A stretch of 64,000 nucleotides of DNA from Halorientalis persicus (GTDB lineage Archaea > Halobacteriota > Halobacteria > Halobacteriales > Haloarculaceae): NCBI RefSeq assembly GCF_900110215.1, contig NZ_FOCX01000008.1:1-64000 (forward strand), written 5' to 3'. The position numbers were made by a program, and so were the translations under genes. Under the pieces are notes generated by a model. The model saw nothing but the letters and a program-made list of their open reading frames with translations. It was not told the origin of the DNA and made no database searches. Below are positions 15,994-24,575 of this stretch, one piece after another. The first letter of the stretch is position 1; each line of letters starts with the position of its first letter.

Positions 15994-16979
15994 GCGACCT
16001 CGTAGCGACGGACGCCGTGCTCGTCCGTCTCGCTGGTCAGGACGCCCTCGCCCTCGAGGTGGGCCAGCGCGCTGGCGGTCTCGATGACGAGGTACTCCAT
16101 GTTGCGGTCACCCGAACGCTGGAAGGCGATCTCGACGGCTGTCGAGCCACTGCCGTTCGCCAGTGCCTCCCGTGTCCGGTCGAGCAGGCGGTCCAGACTC
16201 TCGCGGTCGTGCTGGACCCGCGCGTCGAAGTCGGTGTGTGGGTCGTCGTGCCCGGTGAACACGCGGTCCACGTCGAGTTCCGCTAGCGTGTCGAGCGCGG
16301 CGTAGAACTCGCCGATCGCGTCCTCGTAGCCGTCGTCGAAGCCGGTGTGCATCGCGACGGGGCGGAACGTGCCGAGCGCCATGTCGCCGGAGAAGAGGAC
16401 GCGTTCGCCGTCCAGATCGGCCAGATAGCAGAGATGGTCGGCCTGGTGGCCCGGCGTGTGCACCGTCTCGACGGTGAGCGGACCGATGTCGACGGTCTCG
16501 CCCCGGCCGAGCCAGTGATCGACGGCCTCGCTGGGGAGGAGACTGCTGTCGCGTTTCAGCGACTCGACGGACATCTCGACCGCGTCGTCGAGGTATTCGC
16601 CCTGCACGCCCGCGGCCTGTGCGTTCGCCCGGACTGTCGCTTCCAGGTCCTCGGGATCGCGCTGGAATCGCTCCTGAACCGTTGCGGGCGCGTACACCTC
16701 GGGGTCGGCGGCGTCGATGACCGCCTGCACCTGCCCGATGTGGTCGGTGTGTGGGTGCGTAACGACCAGGTGTTCGATGTCCGCGAGTTCGTAGCCGTGA
16801 GCGGCGATGTCGTCGGTCAGTTCCTCGCGGGCCGTCTCGCCTGCCATCCCGGCGTCGAACAGGATCGGTTCGGCACAGTCCACGAAGTACGCGGCGACGT
16901 TCTCCGGCGGCCAGTCCACGCTGCATTCTAACCGATGGACCGTCGTCGACTCCTGCATTTGCTCTGCTCGCTCGTTCAT
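15990..16979 (-). CDS. Metallo-beta-lactamase-fold hydrolase
   Basis: A 329-residue MBL-fold enzyme with metal motif THPHTDHIG (H75, H77, D79, H80), a further ligand in VHTPGHQADH, the bridging Asp in LFSGDMALG and a final His in FTGHDDPH. The C-terminal roughly 90 residues form a helical domain ending in a winged-helix-like ALAHLEGEGVLTSETDEHGVRRYEV, as in LACTB2/glyoxalase-II-like proteins. It probably hydrolyses a thioester, lactone or phosphodiester. A TTTATCTG box about 29 bases upstream supports the start at 16979. The AACAATGGAAAC element lies just beyond that box. It forms an operon with the HAD gene. Confidence 0.88.
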   Translation of the reverse strand: MNERAEQMQESTTVHRLECSVDWPPENVAAYFVDCAEPILFDAGMAGETAREELTDDIAAHGYELADIEHLVVTHPHTDHIGQVQAVIDAADPEVYAPATVQERFQRDPEDLEATVRANAQAAGVQGEYLDDAVEMSVESLKRDSSLLPSEAVDHWLGRGETVDIGPLTVETVHTPGHQADHLCYLADLDGERVLFSGDMALGTFRPVAMHTGFDDGYEDAIGEFYAALDTLAELDVDRVFTGHDDPHTDFDARVQHDRESLDRLLDRTREALANGSGSTAVEIAFQRSGDRNMEYLVIETASALAHLEGEGVLTSETDEHGVRRYEVA

Positions 16980-17027
16980 TTTCAGAATAGGAGAGTCTTC
17001 CGACAGATAAACGTTCCCCTAGAATAC

Positions 17028-17039
17028 AACAATGGAAAC
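17028..17039 (-). promoter_or_regulatory. AACAATGG(A/T)AAC element upstream of the MBL-HAD operon
   Basis: AACAATGGAAAC, read on the plus strand, lies 49-60 bases before the MBL ATG and about 20 bases upstream of its TATA-like box (about 17004-17012). The same 12-mer with one A/T change occurs at 23650-23661, and in reverse at 36756-36767. A position upstream of the box would suit an activator or distal operator. Confidence 0.5.
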
Positions 17040-17139
17040 TAATCTCTGATGAAACAGCAACAGAACCAGTTATTTGGGGCAGTTTATTTAACGTTGTGCC
17101 CTTTCCGTCGGGTGTGCGGTCCCGAACCCGGGTACTGGA

Positions 17140-18717
17140 TTACTCGTCGTCCCGCAGTTTGTACTTTTGGATCTTCCCGCTGGTCGTCCGGGGGAGGCTG
17201 TCGACGAACTCGACCTCGCGGGGGTGTTTGTACTCGGCCAGTTCGTCGAGGGCGAACTGTTTGATGGCTTCGGTAGTCACGTCCTCGCCGGGTTTGATTT
17301 CGGGCCGTGTGACGATGTAGGCGACGGGAATCTCGTTGCGGCGCTCGTCGTCGACCCCGACGACGGCGGCCTCGGCTACCGCGTCGTGTTCGGTGAGCAG
17401 TTCCTCGACCTCGCTCGGATAGACGTTGTATCCGGCGGTGACGATGACGTGTTTCTTCCGGTCGACGATCTCGTAGTAGTTGTCGCGGTCGCGACGGGCT
17501 ACGTCGCCGGTCCGGAGATAGCCCCGCTCGGTGAACGCCTCCTCGGTGGCCTCGGGCATCTCGTGGTAGCCGTTCATCACCTGTGGGCCCCGGACCAGCA
17601 GTTCCCCCTCCTCGCCGGGCATGACTTCTTCGCCCTCGGCGTCGACGATCTTCGAGTCGGTCATCTGGAGGGGCTGGCCGACGGTCCCCTCGCGGTGGCC
17701 GAACGCGGTCTGGTTCTCCGTGTGGGTCGCACCGCAGGTCTCGGTGAGGCCGTACCCCTCCGTGATGTCGACCCCGGCGGTCTCTTCGAACTCGCGCTGG
17801 ACGGCGACGGCCATCTTCGCACCCCCCTCCGCCGCGACTTCGAGACTCGACAGGTCGTGGTCGCCGAAGGCCTCGTCGTTGACCATGTCGACGTACATCG
17901 TCGTGACGCCGACGAAGTGGGTGATCCCCAGGTCCTCGATGGTCGCCATCGCCTCCGCGGCGTCCCACTCCATCGCGCTCCGGAGGTGGAGCGACCCGCC
18001 GTACAGCAGCGGCTGCCACCCACAGTGGATAAAGCCCGTGATGTGGTACATCGGCAGCCAGATCAGGCTCTTCAGTTCGGCGGGGGTCAGCGGCGCGTTC
18101 TCGTCGTCGTCGACCAGCATATCGATGCCCTGCGCGCGGACGTTCCGGTGGGTCAACTGCACGCCCTTGGGCTGGCCCGTCGTCCCGCTGGTGTATGGCT
18201 GGAGAGCCACGTCGTCGCTGTCGCGTTCGACGTGAGTCGGCTCGCCCGCAACGTCGTCGACGTGGTGGTCATCGTCGGGGACCTGCTCGCGGTCGCCCGC
18301 CGTGATGACCACCGGATCCACGTCGGTCTCTTCGAGCGCGTCGTCCACCGTACTCCGGAGCCACCAGTGGGTGACGATGGCTTCTGCCTCCGTGTCTTCG
18401 AGCTGGTGGACCATCTCTCGGGGCTTGTACTGAGGATTCATGAACGAGACCGGCGTTCCGGCCTTCAGTCCGCCCAGGGCGGCGATCACGTAGGTCGGCC
18501 CGTTGGGCAGATAGAGGACGATGCGGTCGTCCGGGTCCAGCCCCAGATCGTGGAGCCCGCCGGCGAACGCCGCCGACCGATTTCGCAACTCCGCGTGTGT
18601 CAGCGACTCGCCGTCCATCTCGACGGCAGTCAGGTCGCCGTTCGCCTCCGCCGTCCGATCGTGCAGTGCGGCGGCGTTGCCCGCCAGGGGATCGTCGCCG
18701 AGGTCCTGAAAGTCCAT
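17140..18717 (-). CDS. Acyl-CoA synthetase / AMP-binding protein
   Basis: A 525-residue AMP-forming acid-CoA ligase. The P-loop YTSGTTGQPKG is at 175-185, GYGLTETCG in the middle, then YLRTGDVARRD, the hinge DRKKHVIVTAGYNVYPSEVEE and the catalytic-lysine tail PRTTSGKIQKYKLR. Length and motifs fit the FadD/medium-chain or fatty-acid ligase group. The ATG at 18717 is chosen over 18732 because the TATA box TTATTAATAA is then 27-29 bases away, matching a leaderless start. It probably supplies acyl-CoA to the nearby SDR, racemase and dehydrogenase. The exact acid is unknown. Confidence 0.93.
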   Translation of the reverse strand: MDFQDLGDDPLAGNAAALHDRTAEANGDLTAVEMDGESLTHAELRNRSAAFAGGLHDLGLDPDDRIVLYLPNGPTYVIAALGGLKAGTPVSFMNPQYKPREMVHQLEDTEAEAIVTHWWLRSTVDDALEETDVDPVVITAGDREQVPDDDHHVDDVAGEPTHVERDSDDVALQPYTSGTTGQPKGVQLTHRNVRAQGIDMLVDDDENAPLTPAELKSLIWLPMYHITGFIHCGWQPLLYGGSLHLRSAMEWDAAEAMATIEDLGITHFVGVTTMYVDMVNDEAFGDHDLSSLEVAAEGGAKMAVAVQREFEETAGVDITEGYGLTETCGATHTENQTAFGHREGTVGQPLQMTDSKIVDAEGEEVMPGEEGELLVRGPQVMNGYHEMPEATEEAFTERGYLRTGDVARRDRDNYYEIVDRKKHVIVTAGYNVYPSEVEELLTEHDAVAEAAVVGVDDERRNEIPVAYIVTRPEIKPGEDVTTEAIKQFALDELAEYKHPREVEFVDSLPRTTSGKIQKYKLRDDE

Positions 18718-18737
18718 GCCACCCGATACCATTTAGC

Positions 18738-18748
18738 ATTATTAATAA
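18738..18748 (-). promoter_or_regulatory. TATA box of the acyl-CoA synthetase gene
   Basis: TTATTAATAA on the minus strand is centred near 18744, about 27 bases before the ATG at 18717. The same spacing recurs at several other starts in the window and argues for a leaderless transcript. Confidence 0.55.
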
Positions 18749-18797
18749 CTACCGTCGTTCAGGTACGTGAGCTGGTAGGAACGTGGTCGGTCGCGGG

Positions 18798-19964
18798 TCA
18801 GCCCCGGAGGGCTTCCACGGGGCGTTCGCTGGCGGCCCGCCAGGCCGGGTACGCGCCCGCGATCAGGCTCGTGGCGATCCCGAACACGACCGCGCCGCCC
18901 AGATAGAGCAGTGTCTCGGTCGTGAACGCGAAGGGGCTCCCGAGGAAGATGGCGTTGGCCGCCAACACGACCAGCAGTGCCAGTGCGATGCCGATGCCCG
19001 CGCCGATGGCCCCGAGCATCGCGGCCTCGACCAGCAGGATCCGCAGGATGTCGCTCTTCGAGTAGCCGACTGCCCGAAGCACACCGATCTCCTCGCGTCG
19101 TTTGGTCACCGACATCAACATCGTGTTGGCGATGGAGACGCCGGCGACCAAAAGCGACAGCGACCCCAGCCCCGCCAGGAACAGGTTGATCCCGTTGACG
19201 ATCGAGCGGAACAACCGCACGAGCGACGTGAGCTCGAAGACGAGCAGTTTGTCTTTGCGGCCGTTGAACTCCGCCCGTAGCGACGTGGCGGCCGCCTCGG
19301 CCTCGTCGACCGACTGGGTCGTGATCCGGACCTGACTGTAGGTACGATCGCCCGTTTCCTCGATGGGGAGGAACACATCGTCGACGCCGAACGCCGCGCT
19401 CTCGGCCAACACGGCGGTCACGCGGTAGGCTCGACCCTCCGTCTGTTCCCCTTCGTCGGCCTCGGGAGCCAGCACGATGCGGTCACCGGGTTCGAGGCCC
19501 TGGTCCGCCGCGAACTCGTGTGAGACGACGGCGCTCCGTCGCCAGCTTTTCGGAATCTCCCCGGCCGCCACCTCGTAGAGCAGTCGTGGGTCCTCCAGAT
19601 ACGTCGCCGAGATGGTGCGCCTGTGGTCGGCTCGAAGCCGATACTCCATCGATCGGGACTCCGTGGCGACGATTCCGGCACCGCCGACCGTCTCCTCGAT
19701 CCGCATCAGGTCGGTCCGGTCGAAGTGCCGCTCTTCCTTGTCGAACCCCGGCGAGACGTAGACGTTCGTCGCGCCCTGCTCCTGGATTCGGTCGAGCTGG
19801 CTCTCCTTGAACGCCGCGCCGCCCCCGCCGATGGCCGCGATCGCCACGACGCCGATCGTGATCGCCGCGGCCGCCAGCAGCGACCGCGTGCGTGCCCGAG
19901 AGATGTTCCGCCGGGCGATGACGATGGACGGGAACCGCCCCGTGATCCGACGCAGCCAGCTCAT
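18798..19964 (-). CDS. ABC transporter permease, MacB/FtsX type (second)
   Basis: A 389-residue permease with one N-terminal helix (residues about 28-50), a large extracytoplasmic domain of about 220 residues, and three C-terminal helices, the MacB/LolC/FtsX layout. The segment IANTMLMSVTKRREEIGVLRAVGYSKSDI is the FtsX signature. The ATG at 19964 is preceded by GGAGGT with 6-base spacing, which decides it over a TTG start 33 bases upstream. It is the last gene of the four-gene operon and pairs with the preceding permease, presumably as a heterodimer. Mechanotransmission or export of lipids or peptides is the known family role. Confidence 0.92.
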   Translation of the reverse strand: MSWLRRITGRFPSIVIARRNISRARTRSLLAAAAITIGVVAIAAIGGGGAAFKESQLDRIQEQGATNVYVSPGFDKEERHFDRTDLMRIEETVGGAGIVATESRSMEYRLRADHRRTISATYLEDPRLLYEVAAGEIPKSWRRSAVVSHEFAADQGLEPGDRIVLAPEADEGEQTEGRAYRVTAVLAESAAFGVDDVFLPIEETGDRTYSQVRITTQSVDEAEAAATSLRAEFNGRKDKLLVFELTSLVRLFRSIVNGINLFLAGLGSLSLLVAGVSIANTMLMSVTKRREEIGVLRAVGYSKSDILRILLVEAAMLGAIGAGIGIALALLVVLAANAIFLGSPFAFTTETLLYLGGAVVFGIATSLIAGAYPAWRAASERPVEALRG

Positions 19965-19989
19965 CGCAGGACCTCCGTGTTCCCCGCCA

Positions 19990-21171
19990 TCAGTCAAGCG
20001 CCTCCACGGGTCGTTTGTTGGCCGCCTTCCACGCCGGATACAGCCCCGCGACCAGCGCGGTCACGATACCGAACGCGACGCCGACTCCGACGTACCGGAG
20101 CCCCGCAGCGGTGAACGCCAGCGGGTCCCCGAGCAGTAACTGGTTGATCACCATCCCGATGCCGAGCGTGAGGGGAACGCCGATGGCCGCCCCGACGACG
20201 CCGAGGATCGTCGATTCGGCGACCAGCAGGCTGATCACGGCACGTTTTGGGTAGCCGTAGGCCCGGAGGACGCCGATCTCGCTCTCGCGCTCGATGGCCG
20301 CCATCAGCATCGTGTTGGCGATGGTGACCGCCGCGACCAAAAGCGAGATCGCGCCGACGCCGATCAGAAACTGGTTGATCGTGCCGAAAAACGCCGTGAA
20401 CTGCTCGCGTTGCTCCTGGACCTGTTCGACCCGGACGACCTCCTCGCGAGCGTTGAACTCCCGTTCGATGGCCTGGGTCGCGGCGTCGACGGAGCCGGTC
20501 GTCGTGTCGACACGGACGATGGCCTGTTCGTAGCCGTCGCTCTCGAACTGCGAGGCCGGGACGAACACCGTCTGGTCCGCCCCGAGGGGCGCGGTGAAGC
20601 CCTGCGGCTCCAGGACCGCCGCGATCTCGAAACTCCGGTCGAACTCGTCGGTCACGTTGATCCGCAGTCGATCACCGGGTTCGAGGTCGTTCTGATCCGC
20701 GACGCGGGACCCGATCACGATCGTCCGTCGCCAGTTGTCCGGGATCGTCCCGTTTCGCGCCTCGTAGAATTCCCCCGGGTTCTCTAGCCCCTTCACCTGG
20801 GCCATGAACAGGAGCGAGCCGGTCTGGGTCTGGACGGTGGCCCCGATCGGCTCGTGGACCGGCAACACCGTCGCGCCGCTCGCGGCTTGCCCGATGCGGT
20901 CGATGTCTCCGTCGGAGAGTTCCGTGTTGGAGAGGTTGCCGTCCTCGAACACCGGGTCGGGTTCGACCGTCGCCGTCCCGCCGAAGCCCTCGTAGGCCTC
21001 CAGTTGGTCCTGCTTGAACGCCTCGCCACCCGTGCCGATGGCACCGATGGCCACGACGCCGATGACCACGGCCGTGATCGCGAGCGCCGAGCGCAGCGTC
21101 GCCCGCGAGAGGTTCCGCCGGGCCAGCGCCAGCGTCGGAAACCGGCCGACGAGCCAGCGGGTCGGGTTCAC
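19990..21171 (-). CDS. ABC transporter permease, MacB/FtsX type (first)
   Basis: A 393-residue permease with the same layout as its neighbour: N-terminal helix (about 28-48), large external domain, then three helices containing IANTMLMAAIERESEIGVLRAYGYPKRAVI. The two permeases are clearly paralogous but diverged in the external domain, so the transporter is likely an asymmetric dimer. Its ATG overlaps the ATPase stop (ATGA 21168-21171), and 25 bases separate its stop from the next start. Confidence 0.93.
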   Translation of the reverse strand: MNPTRWLVGRFPTLALARRNLSRATLRSALAITAVVIGVVAIGAIGTGGEAFKQDQLEAYEGFGGTATVEPDPVFEDGNLSNTELSDGDIDRIGQAASGATVLPVHEPIGATVQTQTGSLLFMAQVKGLENPGEFYEARNGTIPDNWRRTIVIGSRVADQNDLEPGDRLRINVTDEFDRSFEIAAVLEPQGFTAPLGADQTVFVPASQFESDGYEQAIVRVDTTTGSVDAATQAIEREFNAREEVVRVEQVQEQREQFTAFFGTINQFLIGVGAISLLVAAVTIANTMLMAAIERESEIGVLRAYGYPKRAVISLLVAESTILGVVGAAIGVPLTLGIGMVINQLLLGDPLAFTAAGLRYVGVGVAFGIVTALVAGLYPAWKAANKRPVEALD

Positions 21172-21950
21172 GGCTCGGCGTCCTCCTCGAAGTTCGCTCG
21201 TCGGCTCTCCGTCTCCCGGATCCGGCCGTCGATGAGCGTCACGACGCGGTCGGCGGCCTCGGCCACGTAGTCGTCGTGGGTCACCGTGACGACGGCGACG
21301 TTCTCGTCGCGGCGGAGTTCGTCGAACAGATCGAGGATCTGGTCGCCGGTGTCCCGGTCCAGGTTCCCAGTCGGCTCGTCGGCCAGCAGGATGTCGGGAT
21401 CGTTGATCAGCGACCGCGCGATGGCGACGCGCTGTTTCTGCCCGCCCGACAGTTCGTCGGGGTAGTGGTCGAGCCGGTCGCCCAGTCCGACGCGTTCGAG
21501 TAACTGCGTGGCCCGCTCGCGGGTCTTCGTGGGTGTCCGATCGAGCATTCGGGGCATCTCGACGTTCTCGAGTGCCGTGAGCGTCGGGATGAGGTAGAAA
21601 CTCTGGAAGACGAACCCGATCGTCTCCTTGCGTTTCCGCGTCTGCTCCCGATCGGTGAACGTCGACACGTCCTCGCCGCGCAGGCGCACGTCCCCGCTCG
21701 TGGCCACGTCCAGCAGGCCGAGCAGGTTCAGGAGCGTGGACTTCCCGCTCCCGGAGGGACCGACGACCGCCACGAAGTCCGAGGGTGCGATCTCGAAGTC
21801 GACGCCTTTCAGCGCCCGGACGACCTGCCCGCCCGTCTCGTACTCTTTGACCACGTCGGTCCCGCGGATGATCGCGTCCGTCGGGATCGTCTCACCCGTC
21901 GTGCCGGTACCGAATCCGTCCTCGTCCGGGTCGGGTCCCACAGCGGTCAC
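21168..21950 (-). CDS. ABC transporter ATP-binding protein, MacB/LolD type
   Basis: A 260-residue ATPase with an acidic extension of about 25 residues before the nucleotide domain. Walker A GPSGSGKST is at 64-72, the Q-loop in FVFQSFYLIPTLTALENV, signature LSGGQ at 167-171, Walker B ILLADEPTGNLD from 187, and the H-loop in VTHDD. The LolD/MacB-type spacing and LIPTLTALENV are typical for partners of FtsX-like permeases. The start is a GTG at 21950 sharing GTGA with the upstream stop, so all three junctions in the operon are tight. It powers the two permeases encoded downstream. Confidence 0.95.
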   Translation of the reverse strand: MTAVGPDPDEDGFGTGTTGETIPTDAIIRGTDVVKEYETGGQVVRALKGVDFEIAPSDFVAVVGPSGSGKSTLLNLLGLLDVATSGDVRLRGEDVSTFTDREQTRKRKETIGFVFQSFYLIPTLTALENVEMPRMLDRTPTKTRERATQLLERVGLGDRLDHYPDELSGGQKQRVAIARSLINDPDILLADEPTGNLDRDTGDQILDLFDELRRDENVAVVTVTHDDYVAEAADRVVTLIDGRIRETESRRANFEEDAEP

Positions 21951-23461
21951 CCCCGACGTCGGTAGATCACGACCGCCGCGATCAGGGCCACGAGCACGAG
22001 GATCGGGACGATAGGGAGGCCACCCTGCTGTGTCGACCGATCCGGCGTCGCGGCCTGCGTGACTGGCAGGTCGGTCGTGTAGTTGCGCCGGACGCCGTCG
22101 ACGACGTAGCTCACTTCCACGGGGACCGTCGAGACGTTGCCTCGGATCGACGGCGTGAGCGTGAACGACGAGAAGTCGCTCGCGTCGACCGAGCCCACGA
22201 AGTACTTCTTGCGCCCGACGTTCTCGGCCTCGCCCGTCGAGACGATCACCGACTTCACCTCGTCGGACCCGACGTTGCTCGCGGTGGCGGTGATCTCGAC
22301 CGTTCCGCCGCGCGCGACCGCTTCGACGCCGGTGAGTTCGACCGCTCCGGGGTTGGGTGGCGTGTCGAACGCGGCCTGGAACCGATCGGTCACCTGCTTG
22401 CGGGTGCCGTCGTCGGTGTAGTTCAGCGTCACCGTCACCGGGTAGGTGCCGCTCTCCTCGACCTGGCCCGGGAACCGGAAGTCGGTCGTCTCGCCGGCCT
22501 GCAGTCGGGAGGTGACCCGCTCGCTCGCGGTGAACGTCGCCACCGGCGAGTCGACGGACACTTCCACCTGACTCAGGTCGCCTTCGAGGCCGTTCGCGAC
22601 GGTGACGTTGACCGGCTGGGTCGTGCCGGGCAGTCCGTCGGCCACCGAGAGCGCCAGTTGCGGCCCGTCGACGGCCTCCGTGCCGGTCGCTGCACCGAGC
22701 CGCTTCGTCCGCTTGAGCGTCTGGGTCTGTCCCATCGAGTTCGTGTATTCCAGCGTCGCCGTGATCGAGCCCGTGTCGCCGCTCGTGACCGACCCAGAGT
22801 ACGTGAACGTCCGCTTGGTGCCGGATTCGAGTTTGGCGTCGAGCCGCTCCGGATCGTCGAACCGGATGTTCCGGCCGTCGACGGAAAGGTTGAGGTTCCG
22901 GATCGGATCCGACTGGCCGTTCGAGACGTTGACCGCGATCTCGCGGTTGGTGCCGACCGAGCCCGCCACGTCGATGCGCATCTTCGGCCCGCTCTCGGTG
23001 ACGACGACCGTCACCGGATAGTTGAACTTGATCAGTTCGTCGTCGTTCGTCACCACCGAGACGGTTAGCCGGAGGTTCTTGACGCCGGCCTCCTCGAACG
23101 TCACCGTCAGCGGTGCGGTCACCGATCCACCCGGAGTCACCGTCCCGATGTTCCGGACCTGTCCGTACCGCTCGTACCCGCTGCGGCTCTCCAGCCGGAC
23201 CGTCCGGACCTCGGCAGCCTCGGCACTGGCCGCCGCGTTCGAGATCTCGGCGCTGATCTCGACTAGATCTCCGGGAGCAGGCTGTGAGGGCGTGACGTTT
23301 ACGCTCCCGAGCGAGATCTGCGGGCCCGATGACTGGGTGTTGTTCGCACTGTTCACCGTGTTCGCAGCCGCGAGCGGTGCGCCGGCCGCGGACGCGACCA
23401 ACAACACCGCGAGCGCCGCCGTCGTCACCGCCGACAGCGATCGATGGAGGGCGGGACTCAT
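21947..23461 (-). CDS. Secreted, membrane-anchored protein with repeated Ig-like (CARDB/NEW3-type) domains
   Basis: A 504-residue envelope protein. It has an N-terminal signal peptide (about 1-33, ending in Ala-rich sequence), three to four beta-sandwich modules with phrases such as VNVTPSQPAPGDLVEISAEI and TGVEAVARGGTVEITATASN that resemble CARDB/NEW3 repeats, and a C-terminal helix (about 480-500) followed by YRRRG, leaving most of the protein outside the cell. Many NxS/T sequons could be glycosylated. It is the first gene of the ABC operon and is likely the extracellular partner of the two permeases. An AT-rich promoter lies near 23533-23545. Confidence 0.87.
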   Translation of the reverse strand: MSPALHRSLSAVTTAALAVLLVASAAGAPLAAANTVNSANNTQSSGPQISLGSVNVTPSQPAPGDLVEISAEISNAAASAEAAEVRTVRLESRSGYERYGQVRNIGTVTPGGSVTAPLTVTFEEAGVKNLRLTVSVVTNDDELIKFNYPVTVVVTESGPKMRIDVAGSVGTNREIAVNVSNGQSDPIRNLNLSVDGRNIRFDDPERLDAKLESGTKRTFTYSGSVTSGDTGSITATLEYTNSMGQTQTLKRTKRLGAATGTEAVDGPQLALSVADGLPGTTQPVNVTVANGLEGDLSQVEVSVDSPVATFTASERVTSRLQAGETTDFRFPGQVEESGTYPVTVTLNYTDDGTRKQVTDRFQAAFDTPPNPGAVELTGVEAVARGGTVEITATASNVGSDEVKSVIVSTGEAENVGRKKYFVGSVDASDFSSFTLTPSIRGNVSTVPVEVSYVVDGVRRNYTTDLPVTQAATPDRSTQQGGLPIVPILVLVALIAAVVIYRRRG

Positions 23462-23637
23462 GGCTGCAACCTCGGAGGGGAAGGGAAGTTGGGGACCATC
23501 GTCCTATGCGTTGGTCTCCCACTTCTACCCATTAGAATTTTTTTACTTGACATCGTTAGCGAGAGATTCGACACGCGAATTCTCGATCCGGAACGCTCCC
23601 GGCATGTGCAGATTTATTAACAGTGAGGTAGAACGCG

Positions 23638-23661
23638 CCATTGTTGATTAACAATGGTAAC
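23638..23661. promoter_or_regulatory. Palindromic operator CCATTGTT-4-AACAATGG with the shared AACAATGG(A/T)AAC element
   Basis: CCATTGTT (23638-23645), GATT, AACAATGG (23650-23657) is a perfect 8-bp inverted repeat. It is followed by TAAC, so the 12-mer AACAATGGTAAC spans 23650-23661. A TATA-like GATTTATTAAC (23611-23621) places the transcript start near 23640-23645, inside the palindrome, as expected for a repressor operator. The SDR start is 22 bases further on. Confidence 0.6.
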
Positions 23662-23679
23662 TAAAACGGAGGCAGCACG

Positions 23680-24453
23680 ATGAGAGAACAGTTCGCAGTC
23701 GAGGGTCAGACGGCGCTTATCACGGGCGCGTCACAGGGTATCGGTCGCTCCATCGCCGAGCGGTTCGCCGACGACGGGGCCGACGTGGTCATCTGCTCGC
23801 GCGAGCAGGAGAAAGTCGACGAAGTCGCCGAGGGCATCAACGCCGAGGACGGTGGCGAGTGTCTCGCCATCGAGTGTGACGTGACCGACCGCGACGCGGT
23901 CGACGCGCTGGTCGAGGCGACCGTCGAGGAGTTCGGCGGCGTCGACATCCTCGTCAACAACGCCGGGGCCTCGTTCATGGCCAACTTCGAGGGCATCAGC
24001 GAGAACGGCTGGAAGACGATCGTGGACATCAACCTCCACGGTACGTATCACTGCACGCAGGCCGCGGGCGAAGTCATGCGCGAGGGTGACGGCGGCGTGA
24101 TCGTCAACTTCTCCAGCGTGGCGGGCAACCGCGGCGCGCCGTTCATGAGCCACTACGCCGCCGCGAAAGCCGCCGTCTCGAACCTCACGTCGACGCTGGC
24201 CTTCGAGTGGGCCGAGGACGACGTCCGGGTGAACTGCATCGCGCCTGGGTTCGTCGCCACGCCCGGCGTCGAGAGCCAGATGGGCGTCAGCGCCGACGAC
24301 ATCGAACGCTCGGAGGTCGACCGCCAGATCGGCGTCGAGGAAGAGATCGCCGACCTGGCCCAGTTCCTCGCCAGCGACGCGTCCTCGTACATCACGGGCG
24401 AGACCATCACGGCGAAGGGCGTTCCGGACATCATGGAAGACCCGGACATCTAG
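23680..24453 (+). CDS. SDR-family oxidoreductase (NADP-type)
   Basis: A 257-residue classical short-chain dehydrogenase with TGASQGIG at 15-22, NNAG at 93-96, Ser146, Tyr159 and Lys163. The second strand ends VVICSREQEK; Ser-Arg there usually means NADP(H), in contrast to the NAD-type paralogue at 14361-15143. The pair could therefore run the same ketone/alcohol step in opposite directions. GGAGG at 23668-23672 is 7 bases from the ATG, so this gene has a leader, and the palindromic operator lies in that leader. It ends 122 bases before the second LLM gene. Confidence 0.92.
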   Translation: MREQFAVEGQTALITGASQGIGRSIAERFADDGADVVICSREQEKVDEVAEGINAEDGGECLAIECDVTDRDAVDALVEATVEEFGGVDILVNNAGASFMANFEGISENGWKTIVDINLHGTYHCTQAAGEVMREGDGGVIVNFSSVAGNRGAPFMSHYAAAKAAVSNLTSTLAFEWAEDDVRVNCIAPGFVATPGVESQMGVSADDIERSEVDRQIGVEEEIADLAQFLASDASSYITGETITAKGVPDIMEDPDI

Positions 24454-24575
24454 GTCCGCGAAATCCCATTCGATCTTTTGGCGTGGCCGCGGCGTCCCAC
24501 CCGGAGCCCCGCGTGGCGGTCGAACGACCTCACCGAGGCGGTAACTTATTTCCCGGTCCCGGTCGGTGAGGGGGT

